A stretch of 64,000 nucleotides of DNA from Podocnemis expansa (lineage: Eukaryota > Chordata > Testudines > Podocnemididae): positions 19,228,167-19,292,166 of the forward strand of contig ML682013.1 of the NCBI GenBank assembly GCA_007922195.1. Reading direction: 5' to 3'. Shown here one piece after another: positions 48,813-61,431 of the stretch. A program made the position numbers and the translations under genes. The notes under the pieces are model-generated. The model saw nothing but the letters and a program-made list of their open reading frames with translations, searched no databases and was not told where the DNA came from. How positions within the stretch are numbered: position 1 is the stretch's first letter; each line of letters opens with the position of its first letter.

Positions 48813-49010
48813 CAGTGGTTCCCAACATTTTCTCTGCTGTGGCACACCTTGCTACCTTTAATTAATTTGAGGCACACCACCATATAGTTTCCAAATGAAC
48901 TCATAAATATTCATGAGCCAATCCAGAGCTTCTGGAGTACTGTTTCAAAAACTTCTGCTCAGACCCGAGGGTATGCCCATGTACCGTGGCACATTGGTTG
49001 GGAAACACTG
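48813..49010. mobile_element. Non-autonomous hAT-type element with 8-bp TSD
   Basis: Ends CAGTGGTTCCCAAC and GGTTGGGAAACACTG are inverted. CCATAGAG (48805-48812) and TCATAGAG (49011-49018) match at seven of eight bases. It aligns through its length with 35745-35954 (TTTGAGGCACACC, CCATATAGTTTCCAAATGA, ATGAGCCAATC) and with 43157-43381. Confidence 0.88.
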
Positions 49011-49018
49011 TCATAGAG

Positions 49019-50983
49019 GAATTACAGATATACAACTTCGGGTCAGGATTCCACATGCAAAGTAGAAATTGAAATTCCTGCTAAACAGTTTGCTTTTGCA
49101 TACATTTTGCCCTTAGACACTATTACTCAAGTTATAGTTATCTGTGCTATTATCAACACGTGTCTCTGAACCTAGCTTATTACAATAAACTGCTGAAAAG
49201 CAACCAAGTTCCTATCCACTGTTCAGTAATACCACTTTCCTAACTCATCTCCTTCTCATATGCCATTAATATCTTGCTTTTAAAGAGCTCCTCACCTGCA
49301 ACAGCCAGCATCTGACTTCACAGAGCTTTGAAGCAACCCACTTTCACAGCTCAATGGAGAAGACTAAACATACTTGTAGGAAGCAACGATACTGTACATT
49401 CCTTAGAATAATGTTTGCCTTTATCTTGAACTTAAAGTAGGCACCTCCAAGAGCTCAGAAACATCCCAGGATCTCTAATGTGGTCACTGATGTGTTTTTA
49501 AGCAGCAGTCAACCATACTAAGTATCCTGAATGATTCTGGGCTCTTCAGAAGCTAGAAAGTATTATGAAAAATCCCCTTTGAAACAGGAGACAGAAAAAC
49601 ATTAGTATGCTCAAAAATTAAATTAAAAACTGGAGGGAGGCAAAGTGGAAAGGATGAAGTAGGCTGGGAGAAGTTCAGACAAACAAAAAATTACTGACTC
49701 CTATCACACGCTTCAAAAAAAAAAAAGAGCCCTGATTCCTGTCCCCCATGATCACACTTTACTGTATATCTGTTTACACAAAAAATTCAATCTAAGACTT
49801 TAAAATAAACAAAGAAACCATGTGGACCTGAAAACCAGCAGCGTCTGTCTCCTGGGTTTCTGTCTGTGCTAAAAAATGTGATGTTTGCTTGTGTTCTCTA
49901 TAAATTACAGCAAAGCACTAGGTCTTCTGCATTTCTGTAATGAGAGATTTCAGTTTAAGACATCCAAGTTTAATGTTTTTGACTTACATGACTAGGCAAA
50001 GGAAATGGAAGAAGTCAGTGTTAGAGCTCCGATCAGTCTTTAACTCTCTCTGATGCTATTGAGCTCTTTTCCTTACTGTCAGAGGTCAAGTTGGTTGTTC
50101 AGCAAAGGAGCTGGCTCAGGGCTTGTCTTCAATGATGGGGGTGAATTTGCCACTGTCAGACTGATCTCTCAACTGATCAGTTCTGTGGAGACCCAATCAA
50201 CGGATCAGGAAGATGATGCTTCGAGACCACCCCCTCAAAAGGAATAGCCCTGTGTCAGAGGCTGGAGTGTCCCTCCAGCTCAGGCTACTGAATACAATGC
50301 AGTAAATAGAAGGCAGGCAACTGGAGGGAGATATGCAAGAAATTTGAAGTACCTTGTGTGTCTCCCTTTGAGTGTAGACTAGCTCTCAGATACAGATAGC
50401 CAGCTGATAGGGAACATAGTGCAAGTGCCATTAGCAGTAAACTGGGAAAGTGTCTTGGATCTGGAGGTTTTCACACAATCAAGGGATTTTGATTACTTTC
50501 TGGATACCAAAAGCCAGATGTGGCTATCTTTGAGGCAAGTCTGAATAAAGGCAAACTGAGAAAACTCCCAAAACCTGAATTTTTAACCTGGATGATTAGT
50601 TTGTATTTCCAAGGCTACCTTCACAAGGAAAAGGTCTAGAAACTTATTTCCTTTAAAAAATAAAAGCTGAAATTCTTTACATATTTACACCCACAAGTTT
50701 AGGGTTGTTCATTGGTTGAAGATTTGTGTTTATAAATGCCCAATCAGTACTGGAATGGGCCTATTTGTTACCTAAAGATATACAGGAGAAAAAACAAGGT
50801 TTAGTTAAACAAATACAGTCTATGAGATAATTCTTGAAGTAATCCAAATGGAAACCACTCACTAACTTCTTACAGGCACACTAATGAAAAATTCCACCAA
50901 ATGCAAAGGGGGGCAATCAGAAATAACCCAAATATATATAATAATGGGGTGTGGAGAGAGAAGAAATATTAAAAATATAGCAA
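49019..50983. other. Intronic stretch, nothing recognised
   Basis: No element or supported ORF. The small ORF at 50053-50247 has no recognisable product. Confidence 0.4.
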
Positions 50984-51270
50984 AAACAATAAGAGTCCTG
51001 TGGCACCTTATAGACTAACAGATTTCTTTGTGCATAAGCTTTCACGAGCTCCAACCCACTTTGTCAGATGCATGAAGTGGAAACTACAGTTGAGAGGTGT
51101 ATATATACACATGCCAGGATGGAGGAGGACAAGTGTTAGCAAAGTCAGTTCAGAGAGCAGATGGGGCCCATTCACACCAGTTGATCAAAGGAAGAGAATA
51201 TGTGAACAGAGACAATTGCTTTTTGTCATGTGCTAACCATTCCAAGTCCCTATTCAGACCCAATTTGCTA
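50984..51270 (-). mobile_element. PLE 3' region, solo minus-strand copy
   Basis: On the minus strand: GCATCTGACAAAGTGGGTTG, GAAAGCTTATGC, AATCTGTTAGTCTATAAGG, TGCCACAGGACTC, ending in a TTATTGTTTTTG stretch at 50984. Upstream sequence, up to about 51270 (complement of AACCATTCCAAGTCCCTATT), also fits the region before the tail in related elements. The hammerhead-like core is degraded here (CTGACAA). The hAT-like block at 51275 follows immediately. Confidence 0.7.
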
Positions 51271-51274
51271 ACAC

Positions 51275-51500
51275 CTGCTCTCCTCAACCCTGGAACCAGA
51301 AGCAGGGCCCCCACAAAGTCCCCCAGGAGCAGAGTGAGCCTGGAGCCTGGCTTGGGCTGCCCACAGGGACTCCCAGTAGCAGAGAGAGCCCGGAACCTGG
51401 CATGGGCCACCTCATGGAGGCAGGAGGGGTCCCAGAACCACAAGGGGGCAGCCAAAGAGCTGCATGTGGCTCTGGAGCCACAGGTTGCAGACCACTGTGC
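51275..51500. mobile_element. GC-rich hAT-like element
   Basis: The right end, GGCTCTGGAGCCACAGGTTGCAGACCACTG, split here as TGTGGCTCTGGAGCCACAGG followed by TTGCAGACCACTG, is the mirror of the left end of 2797-3138. The left end is not clear and no exact target duplication was found. The 144-codon plus and 101-codon minus ORFs here are overlapping GC-rich chance frames. Confidence 0.55.
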
Positions 51501-54500
51501 TAGTCAGGAGTACACATTAGCTACTCAATAAAACTCCTTCAAATCTCCAAAGCAATGATTTTCTTCGACTTATGCTACAGTGTCAGACTAGACATTGTAT
51601 TTCTCCTGGTACCGCAATTACTGCTGAACACCAAGGCTACAGAGACAAGACAGCTTCCAGTGGCATAAGCACCATTGCTTTCAAGTTTGCCAGATCCCAG
51701 GACCAACCTCTACAGAAGCCATGTTATGGCTGTCATTTTAACTTTACTCCTTGGAGAAAGGAATGACTTGAAGATTGTAGTGCCAACATAGGCATGTCAC
51801 AGAGAAATTAAATCTACCAATATGCAACTAATGACTCCCTTCATGGGAAGCCAAATAAAATGGTTATTGGAGGAAACTTTCAACTTTTTAAGCATTGTAA
51901 TGGATAGATCAAAACTGCAGCATTTGCCAGGTGCAGAAAGTACTACCCTAAACTTCTGCCTCTAGATTTTAGTTTCTGCAGACAAGATTGCATTCTCAAT
52001 ATCTCTGTATTCTGAGAATGAAGACTTTTTTTTTTTTGCCAGCTGTCTCACATACAATATATTTTAATGAAGAACTGTAAATCTTGCAAAGAATGTTTCC
52101 TTAAGTTTTCTGCTTATTTTTTTTCAGGCATTGCTGCAGAACAGTGTAATCTTGGGCTATTTTTTTCTGGAGGGCAGTGAAGGAAAAAGAATAGTTAAGA
52201 CATTTTACTGCTGCAGTTTAAAGTGAACGCTGAGAAGCAGCAGGATCTTTGTACTTGTGCACACAGCAGAGCACTCGGTACGGTACATCCACAAAGCAGT
52301 AAATGACAAAGTGGCTAAGTGTCCTTTCACACAGTGTATTTATATCACTGAAGATGTAAAGCATACCCTGAAAGATGCCTGTGAGCCCACAATTCTCACT
52401 CAAGTATTTTGGGAACTGAGAGAGTTCAGGATCTCACAGGACTGGGATGACTAGGTAACACGTGTGAAATACCAGCAAAGGTACTTAGGAGTATCTGGTA
52501 CCTTTATGGGGGCAATAAAAAGACCACAAATATCTTAAAATCAGTACTTCTGGTCACCCTATGCAGGACATAACTGCTAAATGATTTGTACTCATATTCA
52601 AATACTTCACTGGACCAAAAATAAAGAGACCTGGAATACTCATCCTGTATCTAAATGTGAATTTTTGAACACCTCAAACTCCTATTTATGCCCTCCATGG
52701 AAGAGGGATTAGAAGTTCTGATCAAGGAGGAAAACAGATCAAGTTTTGTGTGTGTTAGACTACATGGTGTTCCTCTTACATTTTACCATATGCTGACAAA
52801 AACATTACAAACATAATTTTCGAATTTATATGGAGGTGTTGAACCAGTACAAACTAAGTGCAATTAAACTCTGCTCTTGCTAATAACCAGATGTATTTGT
52901 CTGTCAATCTATCATGTCGACTGAAGTCTCTTCTCATTGCCACAGTGTTTAAACCTTCTACTGATGTTCAGGATGATTTAAAACACTGAAGTCAAGTAAT
53001 TCAGCAACTGGAGAACACTATTAAAGAATAAAACTGAAGGAAATCAAAAGGAGTAGTGTAATAAACAAACAATTTTCATTCAGCAACAAGGCACAGCAAA
53101 TCTGTGTACAGGGAGACAGTTAATCTTAATGGTCCACATCATTTTGGTAGTGAAATTTTCATACTACACTCCAGTTAGATATAAATATTTCTGGAGCAAC
53201 AGTGATGCTTCGCCTACTCTTCTGTGGGTTTTGAATGTGGGTTGAAAATACCAAATTGATAGTCCCAGAGATAAAAATTCCCTTTTTATCCACAGGGCAA
53301 GTATAGCATGACCAGCTGTGGTGCTGATTTCTCTACCAATGTGGCTTAATGCTGAAATAAAAAGGATTGCTTCAAAGCATAGAGAAGGTATACTTCCATG
53401 CTAATTCAATCTTTTGGTTTTTGTGCTGATACTGCCCATACTGGGGTTAGATTAGTTCTTTGAGTGAAGAGAGCACCTCTCAGGTCATTTTATTCTTCCC
53501 CGCCTATAGGATGCAGTTACTGACAGCTGTAAAAATAATTTGATATGAATCACTCAACTATCACCAGACTGCAAGTCAGAAGGTCTGGATTCTCTTCTCA
53601 TCTCCATTACAGTTCTCTATGTAAGAAGATGGACAAGTTGTTGAATTTCTGTCCGACTGTAGTCATCTGAGGTATGGGATAAAACACAGAGCTCAAATTG
53701 TAATTCTTCCCAGAATAGTTCTCAACACGAAGAATCTTCTTTTTAAAGTGTGATTAGCTAAGGTATTTACAGTGATCAGATGTGTGAGGCTTAATTAACT
53801 CTGATGTGCTTTCAAGGCTATATCCAACAAGGTACGTACGAAACAATATGCAAAGTCAATTTGCTCAAAGACTGTTAACCTATGAATATTTTTTTATTTT
53901 AAAATATATAGAATTTTTGTAATTTATATATTCGGCCTCAATTCTTGGGCTGGCCTTTGGTCTTTTTCCACATCAAACCCTTCAGTGACCTGAGCCTGAC
54001 CCCTAAAAGAATCACATCTATAGATGTTTCTAGTAACATTCTACTTCAGTTTTTCCTTTTTGTTTCTTATCTCCTTTTTTGCCAAGTGATTTCAAGACAT
54101 TTCTTGTGCTTACCCCTATAACTGGAGTATCTTCCCTAATACTGCTCTCCATGCAACTTTGCTTAACTCCTTAACATACTTCCTTAAAACTCACTATTTT
54201 TGGTTAGTGTTCCAAAAGACACCTTCACCGTGTCCCCACTCCAGACTCTGCCCATAGGTTGTCATATCCTGAAACAAAAAATGAACTAACTAGCAAACAG
54301 TCTCAAAATTAAAAAGGCAAGAGCAAGAACAAGTGTATCACTGTCTACTGTTATAACATGACATATAAAATGTAGCTATTAAATCCAGGGTAGTCCTTGT
54401 GACTGAGTAGGAACACAAAATGGGGACAAAGAAAGAAATGACCTAAAACAAGCGCAAAAAAAAAATGACAATTTTTTTAAATTATTGGTGTCATTTTGAT

Positions 54501-54819
54501 TTACAGTACAACTTCAGTTTACTAACATTATCCCCTACTCAGACATGTGGACCATGATTTTTAAAACTGATTAGTGATTTCAGATGCCTCAGCTGAGTGC
54601 TGGTCTCCACTGACCACTGTCTTTAATGGCAGTTGAAAGGAGATACAAAATTTACCTAAATAACTTGTGGAACTCCCTTTGACTGCCTAATGCTTACTCA
54701 TTTCATTAGGCAATGGCCTCCTGTTGACTCAGCCCTATTCCACTTGAGGGGGTGGTCTTCAGGGACTGAATCCTGAATCAGGAATAGCTACCTGACAGCA
54801 GCACATTTTTTGCTGTATG
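51501..54819. other. Intronic stretch with one MIR relic
   Basis: At about 53566-53690 a MIR-type SINE relic reads GACTGCAAGTCAGAAGGTCT, GATGGACAAGTTGTTGAATT, GTCATCTGAGGTATGGGATA (compare GGCAAGTCACTTAACC and CATCTGTAAAATGGG). The rest is unrecognised. Confidence 0.45.
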
Positions 54820-54827
54820 TGTAGACC

Positions 54828-55330
54828 CTGGGCTGTCCCTAGGGGGCTGCGGGGCCTCCGGCAAATTGCCTTCTGCAGGGCCCCTGCTCACCCCCTCCTG
54901 GAACTTGGAGGCAGTGCCGGCTGGCCAAGGGGAAGGGCAGGCCCCTGTTCTGGCCGTCCCATGCTGGAGACCAGGCGAGCCAGCAAAAAGCAGTGGTCCG
55001 ATTCAGCGCTGCCGGTCTGCCCCCTCCCTGTGTGCGCTGCTTTTGGCTTGGTGCTGGAGAAGCGGGGAGGGAGTGGGAGGCAGCACAGCCTGAGGGGATA
55101 GCGGTACAGGCCCCGTGCTGCCTCCCACCTGCTCTCTGCTGCTCCAGCCCAGAACCAAAAGCAGTATGCGTGGGGAGCAGGCGGACCGGCAGCGCTGAAC
55201 TGGGCCACCCTTTTCACTTGTTTGCCCGGTCTCTGGCATAGGGGAGGCAGCGGTGTGGGCTCTGCAGGGCCTCCCAAAGCGTGGGGCCCTGGACGGCTGC
55301 CTCTCCAGCCCTGCTCTAGGGACGGCCCTG
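54828..55330. mobile_element. GC-rich foldback element with hAT-like ends
   Basis: Ends CTGGGCTGTCCCTAG and CTAGGGACGGCCCTG are inverted. Flanks TGTAGACC (54820-54827) and TGTAGATT (55331-55338) match at six of eight bases. The middle is itself an inverted repeat: about 54998-55100 (TTCAGCGCTGCCGGTCTGCC ...) mirrors about 55108-55205 (... GGCGGACCGGCAGCGCTGAA). This explains the long ORFs on both strands (54817-55277). Shares its GC-rich module with 20660-20740. Confidence 0.7.
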
Positions 55331-55546
55331 TGTAGATTTGCCCTAAGTTACCTTAAAGGAGCTAGCTCTTGAAAGGAAAGGTGCTTTATTACTTTGAAAA
55401 AAACAGCACTGTTAATGCATTTCAATTTGGGCCCCAAAAATTGGGCACCCAAAATCACTGCTTGCTTTTGAAAAACGTGACCTTAGTCTGCAAAGATATT
55501 CAAAGTTTAGTCTCTGTGCTCAGGATTCAGGAATCCAGAATAAACA

Positions 55547-56599
55547 AGTTCTGAAGGGGCAGCCGTGTTAGTCTAGTTCAGTAAAACAAACAAGGAGTCC
55601 TGTGGCACTTAAAGACTAACAAATTTATTGCATTAGCTTTCATAGGAGAAAATACCACTCTGTAAGATGCTTTGAAGATGGGAGAATTTACAGAATGGGA
55701 GGAATATAAATGCAGAAAAGTGTAAGTCATGGGGACATGTCACCATGGAATAGCAAATCAAAACAGTTGTAAAGATTCAAACACTGGGGAACAGCATACA
55801 GAGGAAGATGAGGTCAAATCACCTGTTGTATTGAGATAAAAATCCAATGTCCCTATTAAGTTCTGAGGCAATGCAAATAAATGCAGTCTCAGCAACTTCT
55901 CTTTGAAGCCTTCATCTGGTATTCATCCATCTGAGCACAGCAATTAGCAAATCATTAATGGAGTGATCACAAAGACTGAAATGCTGACCCACTGGTTTTA
56001 GAATGTTGTGCTTTCTGATCTTAGATTTGTGCCCATTTATTCTTTTGCACAGAAACTGTCCTGTTTGTCTAATATATAAGACAGAGTGGCATTGCTGGCA
56101 CATGATGGCATAAATCACATTGGTGGATGAGCAGGTGAATGAGCCTTTGATGGAGCAGCTGGTTTTATTAGGTCCTGTAACTGACTTTTGTGCAGATATG
56201 TGGGCAAACCTGGCAGTGTGGTTTGTTGCATGGATATGTGCCTGCTTTAATGGTTCTGTTGTTAGGTCTGTAGTTGCTGGTAAGTACCTGTTTAAGGTTG
56301 GTAGGGCTGTCTGTAAGCAAGGAGATTTCTGTCTCCCAAGGGACATTGGAGTTTTCTCTCATTGCAACAGGTGATTTGACCTCATCTTCCTCTGTACGCT
56401 GTTCTCCAGTGTTTGAATCTTTACAACTGTTTTGATTTGCTCTTACAGCATGACCAGACCCCATGACTTCAACTCCCCAGCATTTATTTCCTCCCATTCT
56501 GTAAGTTCCCCCATCTTCAAAGCATCTCACAAAGTGGGATTTTCCCCCACAAAATCTCATGCAATAAATAAATTTGTTAGTCTTGAAGTGCCACAGGAC
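55547..56599 (-). mobile_element. PLE with inverted flanking tails and 13-bp TSD
   Basis: The left flank (about 55555-55850) is the minus-strand 3' tail (AGCCGTGTTAGTCTAGTTC ... GTCCTGTGGCACTTAAAGAC). The right flank (about 56355-56599) is an inverted copy (AATAAATTTGTTAGTCTTG, AAGTGCCACAGGACT). Between them lies minus-strand endonuclease coding sequence. TCCAGAATAAACA is repeated exactly at 55534-55546 and 56600-56612. So the inverted copy, the coding part and the tail integrated as one piece. The tails differ at many positions, so it is older than the 13.7-kb pair. Confidence 0.88.
55912..56346 (-). pseudogene. PLE GIY-YIG endonuclease domain, frameshifted
   Basis: In the minus frame ending at 56168, LKQVLTSNYRP is followed by GTYPCNKPHCQVCPH, the cysteine-rich linker usual before the PLE endonuclease. 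After a frame change near 56170 the 144-codon frame continues: NKTSCSIKGSFTCSSTN, VIYAIMCQQCHSVLYIRQTG, FLCKRINGHKSKI, then PVGQHFSLCDHSINDL. This is the GIY-YIG nuclease order, with the family R and H (KRINGH) and late HF...H...D residues visible. The YIG motif reads YIR, and GIY reads VIY-like, so the active site looks damaged. No reverse transcriptase is present; the element is a 3' fragment plus an inverted tail. Confidence 0.8.
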
Positions 56600-56612
56600 T
56601 CCAGAATAAACA

Positions 56613-58109
56613 GTTTCCAAAGCCTGTCTGCCCCTTGTTCATCTGAAGGATTCTGGTGTCCCCTGAGACTTCTGTATAAATGTAGCTGCACCCTAGTTTA
56701 CATAAGAGGAAACATTTCTTATCACATTGATATCAGCTGAGTGCAGTGTTACATTATGCAATTAAAAGACACTGCAATCTCTAGTAAAAAGGTCAATTTG
56801 TATAGTTTATCATCAAAATATGATGAATTACACAGTAACACAGAGCTAAGAATTTAGACAGCATAAAGTTACATGTTATGAGGCCTAATTCATCTTTTAC
56901 TGTTGTGATGCATAAGGTGGCAAAGTAAAAAGAAGGCTTAAGCATATTTGAAGCTTTCTTTTTTCAAAATAGTTCATAAACATTAACTAAATAAAACTAA
57001 ACTGTCAAGTAACTGTACCTTCTGTACTAGAAAATAAAATCAGGGAACCTTCCTGCACAATGAGAAAGATGGATTAGATGGTCTAAATAGCTAACATCCA
57101 TCTCTAAATTCTACTACAAATGGAAAAAAGAGACTTCTGAGGTTAAACACTGCTCAACAGGTTGATATTAGACTTGGAAATTCACAGATTCCAGTTTTGT
57201 ATTTGGATACCTCTTTTACCTCTTGTTATGTCTCATTGCTTAATTTGTGTTGTGATGAGTATATATTCTTAATGGGTGATTTAAAATTTTCATGATACTA
57301 TTGTAATTTTGAAATGATCTTTAATGAATTTGTATTGCAATTACTCTTTAATGTTTCAAATTTTCATAAACCTGAACTGAAGAGATACTGAGTGTAAGGT
57401 TATCATTGCCTCGCCTGACCTCCTGATAACACAAGTCACAGCACTTCACCCTACTAATTCAAATTCAAAAAATGTATAGAATAAATTTATAGAAATTCCT
57501 CTCAACAGCAGACCATTGGCCATGTGCTGTAATGAGATTAAGACCCAAATTTAACACCTGTTAGATCTTAAATGACCAGTTAAGATGATTAATGGTGAAT
57601 AAGAGATGTGATCCCAGATATGTATTTTCTGGGATGAGTGAGGAATTAAGTTTAATCATGCAGTAGGTTTTGTAAAGGAACAAAAAAGTTCTTCAGCAAA
57701 TTGGTGACAAACCCATGCACTGATAAGAACTGCCATTACATAGAAAATTTCAGTCTGTATCTTCTCAGATGATGACTTCTCCAATATATTATGAAATCAA
57801 TAGAACTTGAGAATCCCCTGCTGTTTGAGGTACACTACAGAAGCCTGAAACAAAAAAAGATAGCCATAGACAAGATGCTTGTAGGTAAGTTCATATTACA
57901 GTGGGCAAGATCGCCATAAGAGGGTTTGTCTCTTGAATGAAATATTTGTAGAGAGAGAAAAACTAAAGCTGGGTAGTTTTGTATGTAGCTATGGCTGTTG
58001 TTGTAGAGATCTTTCCATAAGAGGAGGTTTTGCGTTCAGTCATAGCTTGTCTCTTAATGATTGTATCATTCTTGTGTTTGCTTTTTCCCCTTCAATTTGC
58101 AGAAGATAG
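56613..58109. other. Intronic stretch, nothing recognised
   Basis: AT-rich with no element or supported ORF. The left part of 57.9-58.1 kb may be the flank of the CR1 insertion. Confidence 0.4.
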
Positions 58110-58401
58110 TGATAAGTGGTATACTGAAATCAGCTGACCCTAATTAGGGCCAGGGCTTTCCTATTCATAGGGCTATAAAGGCAGCCACTCAAGCAGGCAA
58201 TGACACAGCTGCAGTGGCAAAGGAGGCAGCCAATAGAGCTGAAAACCGGAGAGTCTGAGTGGGAGTTGGAAGGGGAGTTTCAGAGGGAGCATGTGGTGGT
58301 GGAGGGAGAGAGATCTTCTGACATTGTTGGGGTGCTCATGGGGGGTTGGTGTTTTTTTTTCTGTTTTTGTGCCTCACTTAAAGGAACTAGGGGGAAAGGC
58401 T

Positions 58402-59545
58402 ATGACAGATACAGAGGAAGCAATGGTATTCACTCAAGCATTTGAAGAGACAGTAAAGATGACTGGATATGGAGGCTGCAGGATGTTCATGATCGTGGAA
58501 GTCATACCTCAAAAGAGTTCTGTATGTATGAAGTGCTGTCTTATAAAGTTGATGTAAAAGAAAATTTGAAGGTAGGAGATGCAGGTGGAAATTCTAGTTT
58601 AGAAGGGTATTCAAGCAGCAGGACATGGAACAGACAAATGAGGAGGTTGTAAGAAAAAAACTCAAAACCTCCAAACAGATGCAGGACTGACTAACTCTCA
58701 GAGGAGAATGCTGGGAGAGGACAGTGGCCAGGTGGAGCATGTGACTGAGAAGCTGGTAGAGGGAAAGACAGGCTAGCAAGGGAGAAACAGAGCTCAGAAA
58801 CAGGGTTGTGGGGTTGGTAAATGAAGAAGGGGCACAGCATGTGGTTATTGAAGGTGGGAGGGCAAGGAAGAAAAGAAGAATAGCTAGTTCTATAAAAAGA
58901 GTGGATGAGTCAGTGGAGATATCACCACATAAAAACCCTAGAAGGGTACAGGAGCCGTTACAAAGAACTGCAAAGGAGAATTATAGAAGAGATGACTTGC
59001 AGCTGGAAAGAACAGGGGATAGGCTGGAGAATTACACCATTACCAGGAATAGGCAAGTCTATAGGATCAGGGATTCCCTGCTAAGGACAGATGGACCTGT
59101 AAAGAGAACTCATCCAGACAATGCAACAGTGTGCTGCCTGCTAGCTGTTAGGATATGGAATGTGGACCTAAGGCTCAAGAGGATTCTAATGGAAGCGTGA
59201 AAGCATCCTCTGACTGTCCTTTACCTCGGTCCAAATGATACAGCTAGATTTTCACTGGAATGTGTCAAACAAAACTATGCCAGAACTCTTAAGGAAACCG
59301 AGCTTCAGGTGATCTTTAGGGGGATTCTGCCTGTCCCTAGAGGTGGACAATAAAAGTGTGACAAAATTCTCATGATCAAAAGATGGCTCAGGTAGTGGTA
59401 TTAAAAGGAGATCTTTGGGATGTATGCTTAGTGGGAGGCATTCATGGACAGGGGACTGTTCTCTTGGGTTGGACTCCACTTGAATAAGAAGGGAAACAGA
59501 CTTCTAGGATGGAGATTAGCACAGCTGATGGGGGGCTTTAAACTA
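58402..59545 (+). pseudogene. CR1 ORF1 with esterase-like domain, decayed
   Basis: The start is ATG at 58402 (MTDTEEAMVFTQAFEE). GCRMFMIVEVIP and VCMKCCLIKLM follow, the N-terminal cysteine region, with a stop at 58555. After a frameshifted middle, 58808-59200 gives RIRDSLLRTDGP, then VCCLLAVRIWNVDLRLKRIL, the counterpart of GDSLLRGTE and VCCLPGARIRDVxERL in the CR1 esterase domain. YLGPNDTARFSLE, VIFRGILPVPRG and, near 59485, LNKKGNRLLG complete the family order. The GDS serine motif reads RDS. ORF1 proteins bind nucleic acid and assist retrotransposition; this copy has several stops. Confidence 0.75.
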
Positions 59546-59734
59546 GGGAGTTGGGGGAGGTGATTGGGAGATGGATAGGACATATCCATGCCTGATTTTA
59601 GCACTGAGAGGGAGGAAAATGAAATAAGGAAGGGCACAGAGGTGGGAAGCAGAACGGACAATAAGAGGAAGGGTAGTGTAAGTACCACTCTAATAGGCAA
59701 CACTGGCAGTAGAATGACTGTGCCAAAACAGGTA

Positions 59735-61205
59735 AAGAACGTGAGTGAAGCCAAACAACCAAAATTAAAATGTTTGTATATAAATTTGAGGAGCCTGAGT
59801 AACAAAATGGAGGAACTAAAGTTACTGATAGAGGGAATTAAAACCTGATATTATATGGATAACAGAAACATAACGGAATACAATCATGACTATTGTACAA
59901 ATGTTGAAACCTATGAGCACTATAAGAAAGACAGATATAAAGGCAAAGGTGGTGGATGGCATTATATATTGGTGATGAGGTAGACTATAAAGAAATTAGA
60001 AATGATAGAATTGATAAGACAGCATCTCTCAGGGTAAAATCACACTGGGGAAGAAAACTATTAGAGTTTCTCCTTGGACAGTGCTTGGGGTATGTTATGG
60101 ACCACAGCAATCTGATCTGGGCATGGATGGAGACCTCTTTCAGACATTTAATAAAGTAAATACTACAGGGAACTGTGAGATTATTGCAGACTTTAACTTT
60201 CCAGATATAGACTGAAGAACATGTGTTAGTAGTAATAATAAGGTCCAGATTTTGCTAGATATGACAGCTGATTAATTCCTTCACCAAATGTTTAAAAAAG
60301 CAAAAAGGAGGGATGTCATCTTAGATTTGATATTGGTGAGTAGGGAGGGCCTCCTAGAGGAACTGGTTGTAGGGGAAAACCTTGCTTTGAGTGATCATAA
60401 GCTAATTCAGTTTAAACTAAATAGAAGGATAAACAAAAATAAATCCGGGACTAGAGTCTTTGACTTCAAAAGGGATAACTTTAAAAAAAATGAAGGGAAT
60501 TAGTTGGGAAAGTGGATTGGACTGAAGAACTCTTGTATCAAAAAAGTGGAGAAAGCTTGGGACCACTTCAAGTCAAAGTTGCAGGGACTATCTGAAGCCT
60601 GCATCCCAAGGAAGGGGAAAAAGTGCATAGGGAAGAGTTGTAGAACAAGCTGGATGAGCAAACATCTCAAACAGATGATTAAGAGAAAGCACATAGCCTA
60701 CAAGGAGTGGAAGATGGGAGGGATCAGCAAGAAAAGCTACCTCTTTGAATTCAAAACACATAGAAATAAAGAGAGAAAGGCTAAAAGCCAAGGAGAGGTG
60801 GACCCTGCAAATGAAATTAAAATCAATAGTAGAAAGCTCTATAGCCATATAGATAGGAAGAAAGCAAAGAAGACAGAATGGAACTGAGGACAGAGTGGAG
60901 GTTAAGGATAATCTAGCTGAGGCTGAATATCTATTCTAAACAAATCTTTGCCTCCATTTTTAATGAGGTATTGATAAGTTCAGGATACTGATAGGAAGGC
61001 TAATGGGAATGAGGATCTGGAGGTAGAAAGGTACACAATTGCCGTACAATCCAAACTCAGACTGCTTAATGTGACTAAATCAGTGCGCCCAGATAATCTC
61101 CATCCAGGAATCTCAAAGGAAATGGCACATGAAATTACAAGCCCATTAGCAAGGATGTTTAATGAAGTTGTAAAGTCAGGGGTTGTACTGAAGAATTGCT
61201 AACAG
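59735..61205 (+). pseudogene. CR1 ORF2 endonuclease and start of reverse transcriptase, decayed
   Basis: LKCLYINLRSLSNKMEELKL (about 59766-59825) is the APE-type endonuclease N-terminus. A frame change follows, then PDIIWITET with the catalytic glutamate. Further motifs are ADFNFPDID with TGA in place of the usual tryptophan codon (60185-60216), DVILDLILVS, LSDHKLIQF (about 60388) with the conserved SDH, WTEELL-like sequence, and ACIPRKGKKCIGKSCR with WMSKHLKQMIKRKH. The reverse transcriptase begins with LNVTKSVRPDNLHPGISKEMA-type sequence, shown here as RPDNLHPGISKEM, and SPLARMFNEVV, then stops at about 61200. The FADD catalytic region is deleted. Confidence 0.8.
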
Positions 61206-61431
61206 TTCCTTCCAGGGGGAGCTGTGGTGGCAAAAATATCGCTGGCTTCAAAACTAAGCTTGATAAATTTATGGAGGGATGGTAGGATGGGACATACTTT
61301 GGCAATTAACCAGTCTTTTGGCAATTAACCAGTCTTTGACTACAGATGGTGGCTATGCCAATGGCTTGAGATGGCACATTAGATGGGGTGGGTTCTCAGT
61401 TATTACAGAGAATTCTTTCTTGGGTGTCTGG

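Noticed and set aside
51097..51531. 144-codon ORF
   Set aside because: It runs from PLE sequence into a hAT-like repeat and has no coherent motif order.
54817..55277. ORFs of 94 and 129 codons
   Set aside because: They translate both arms of a GC-rich foldback element.
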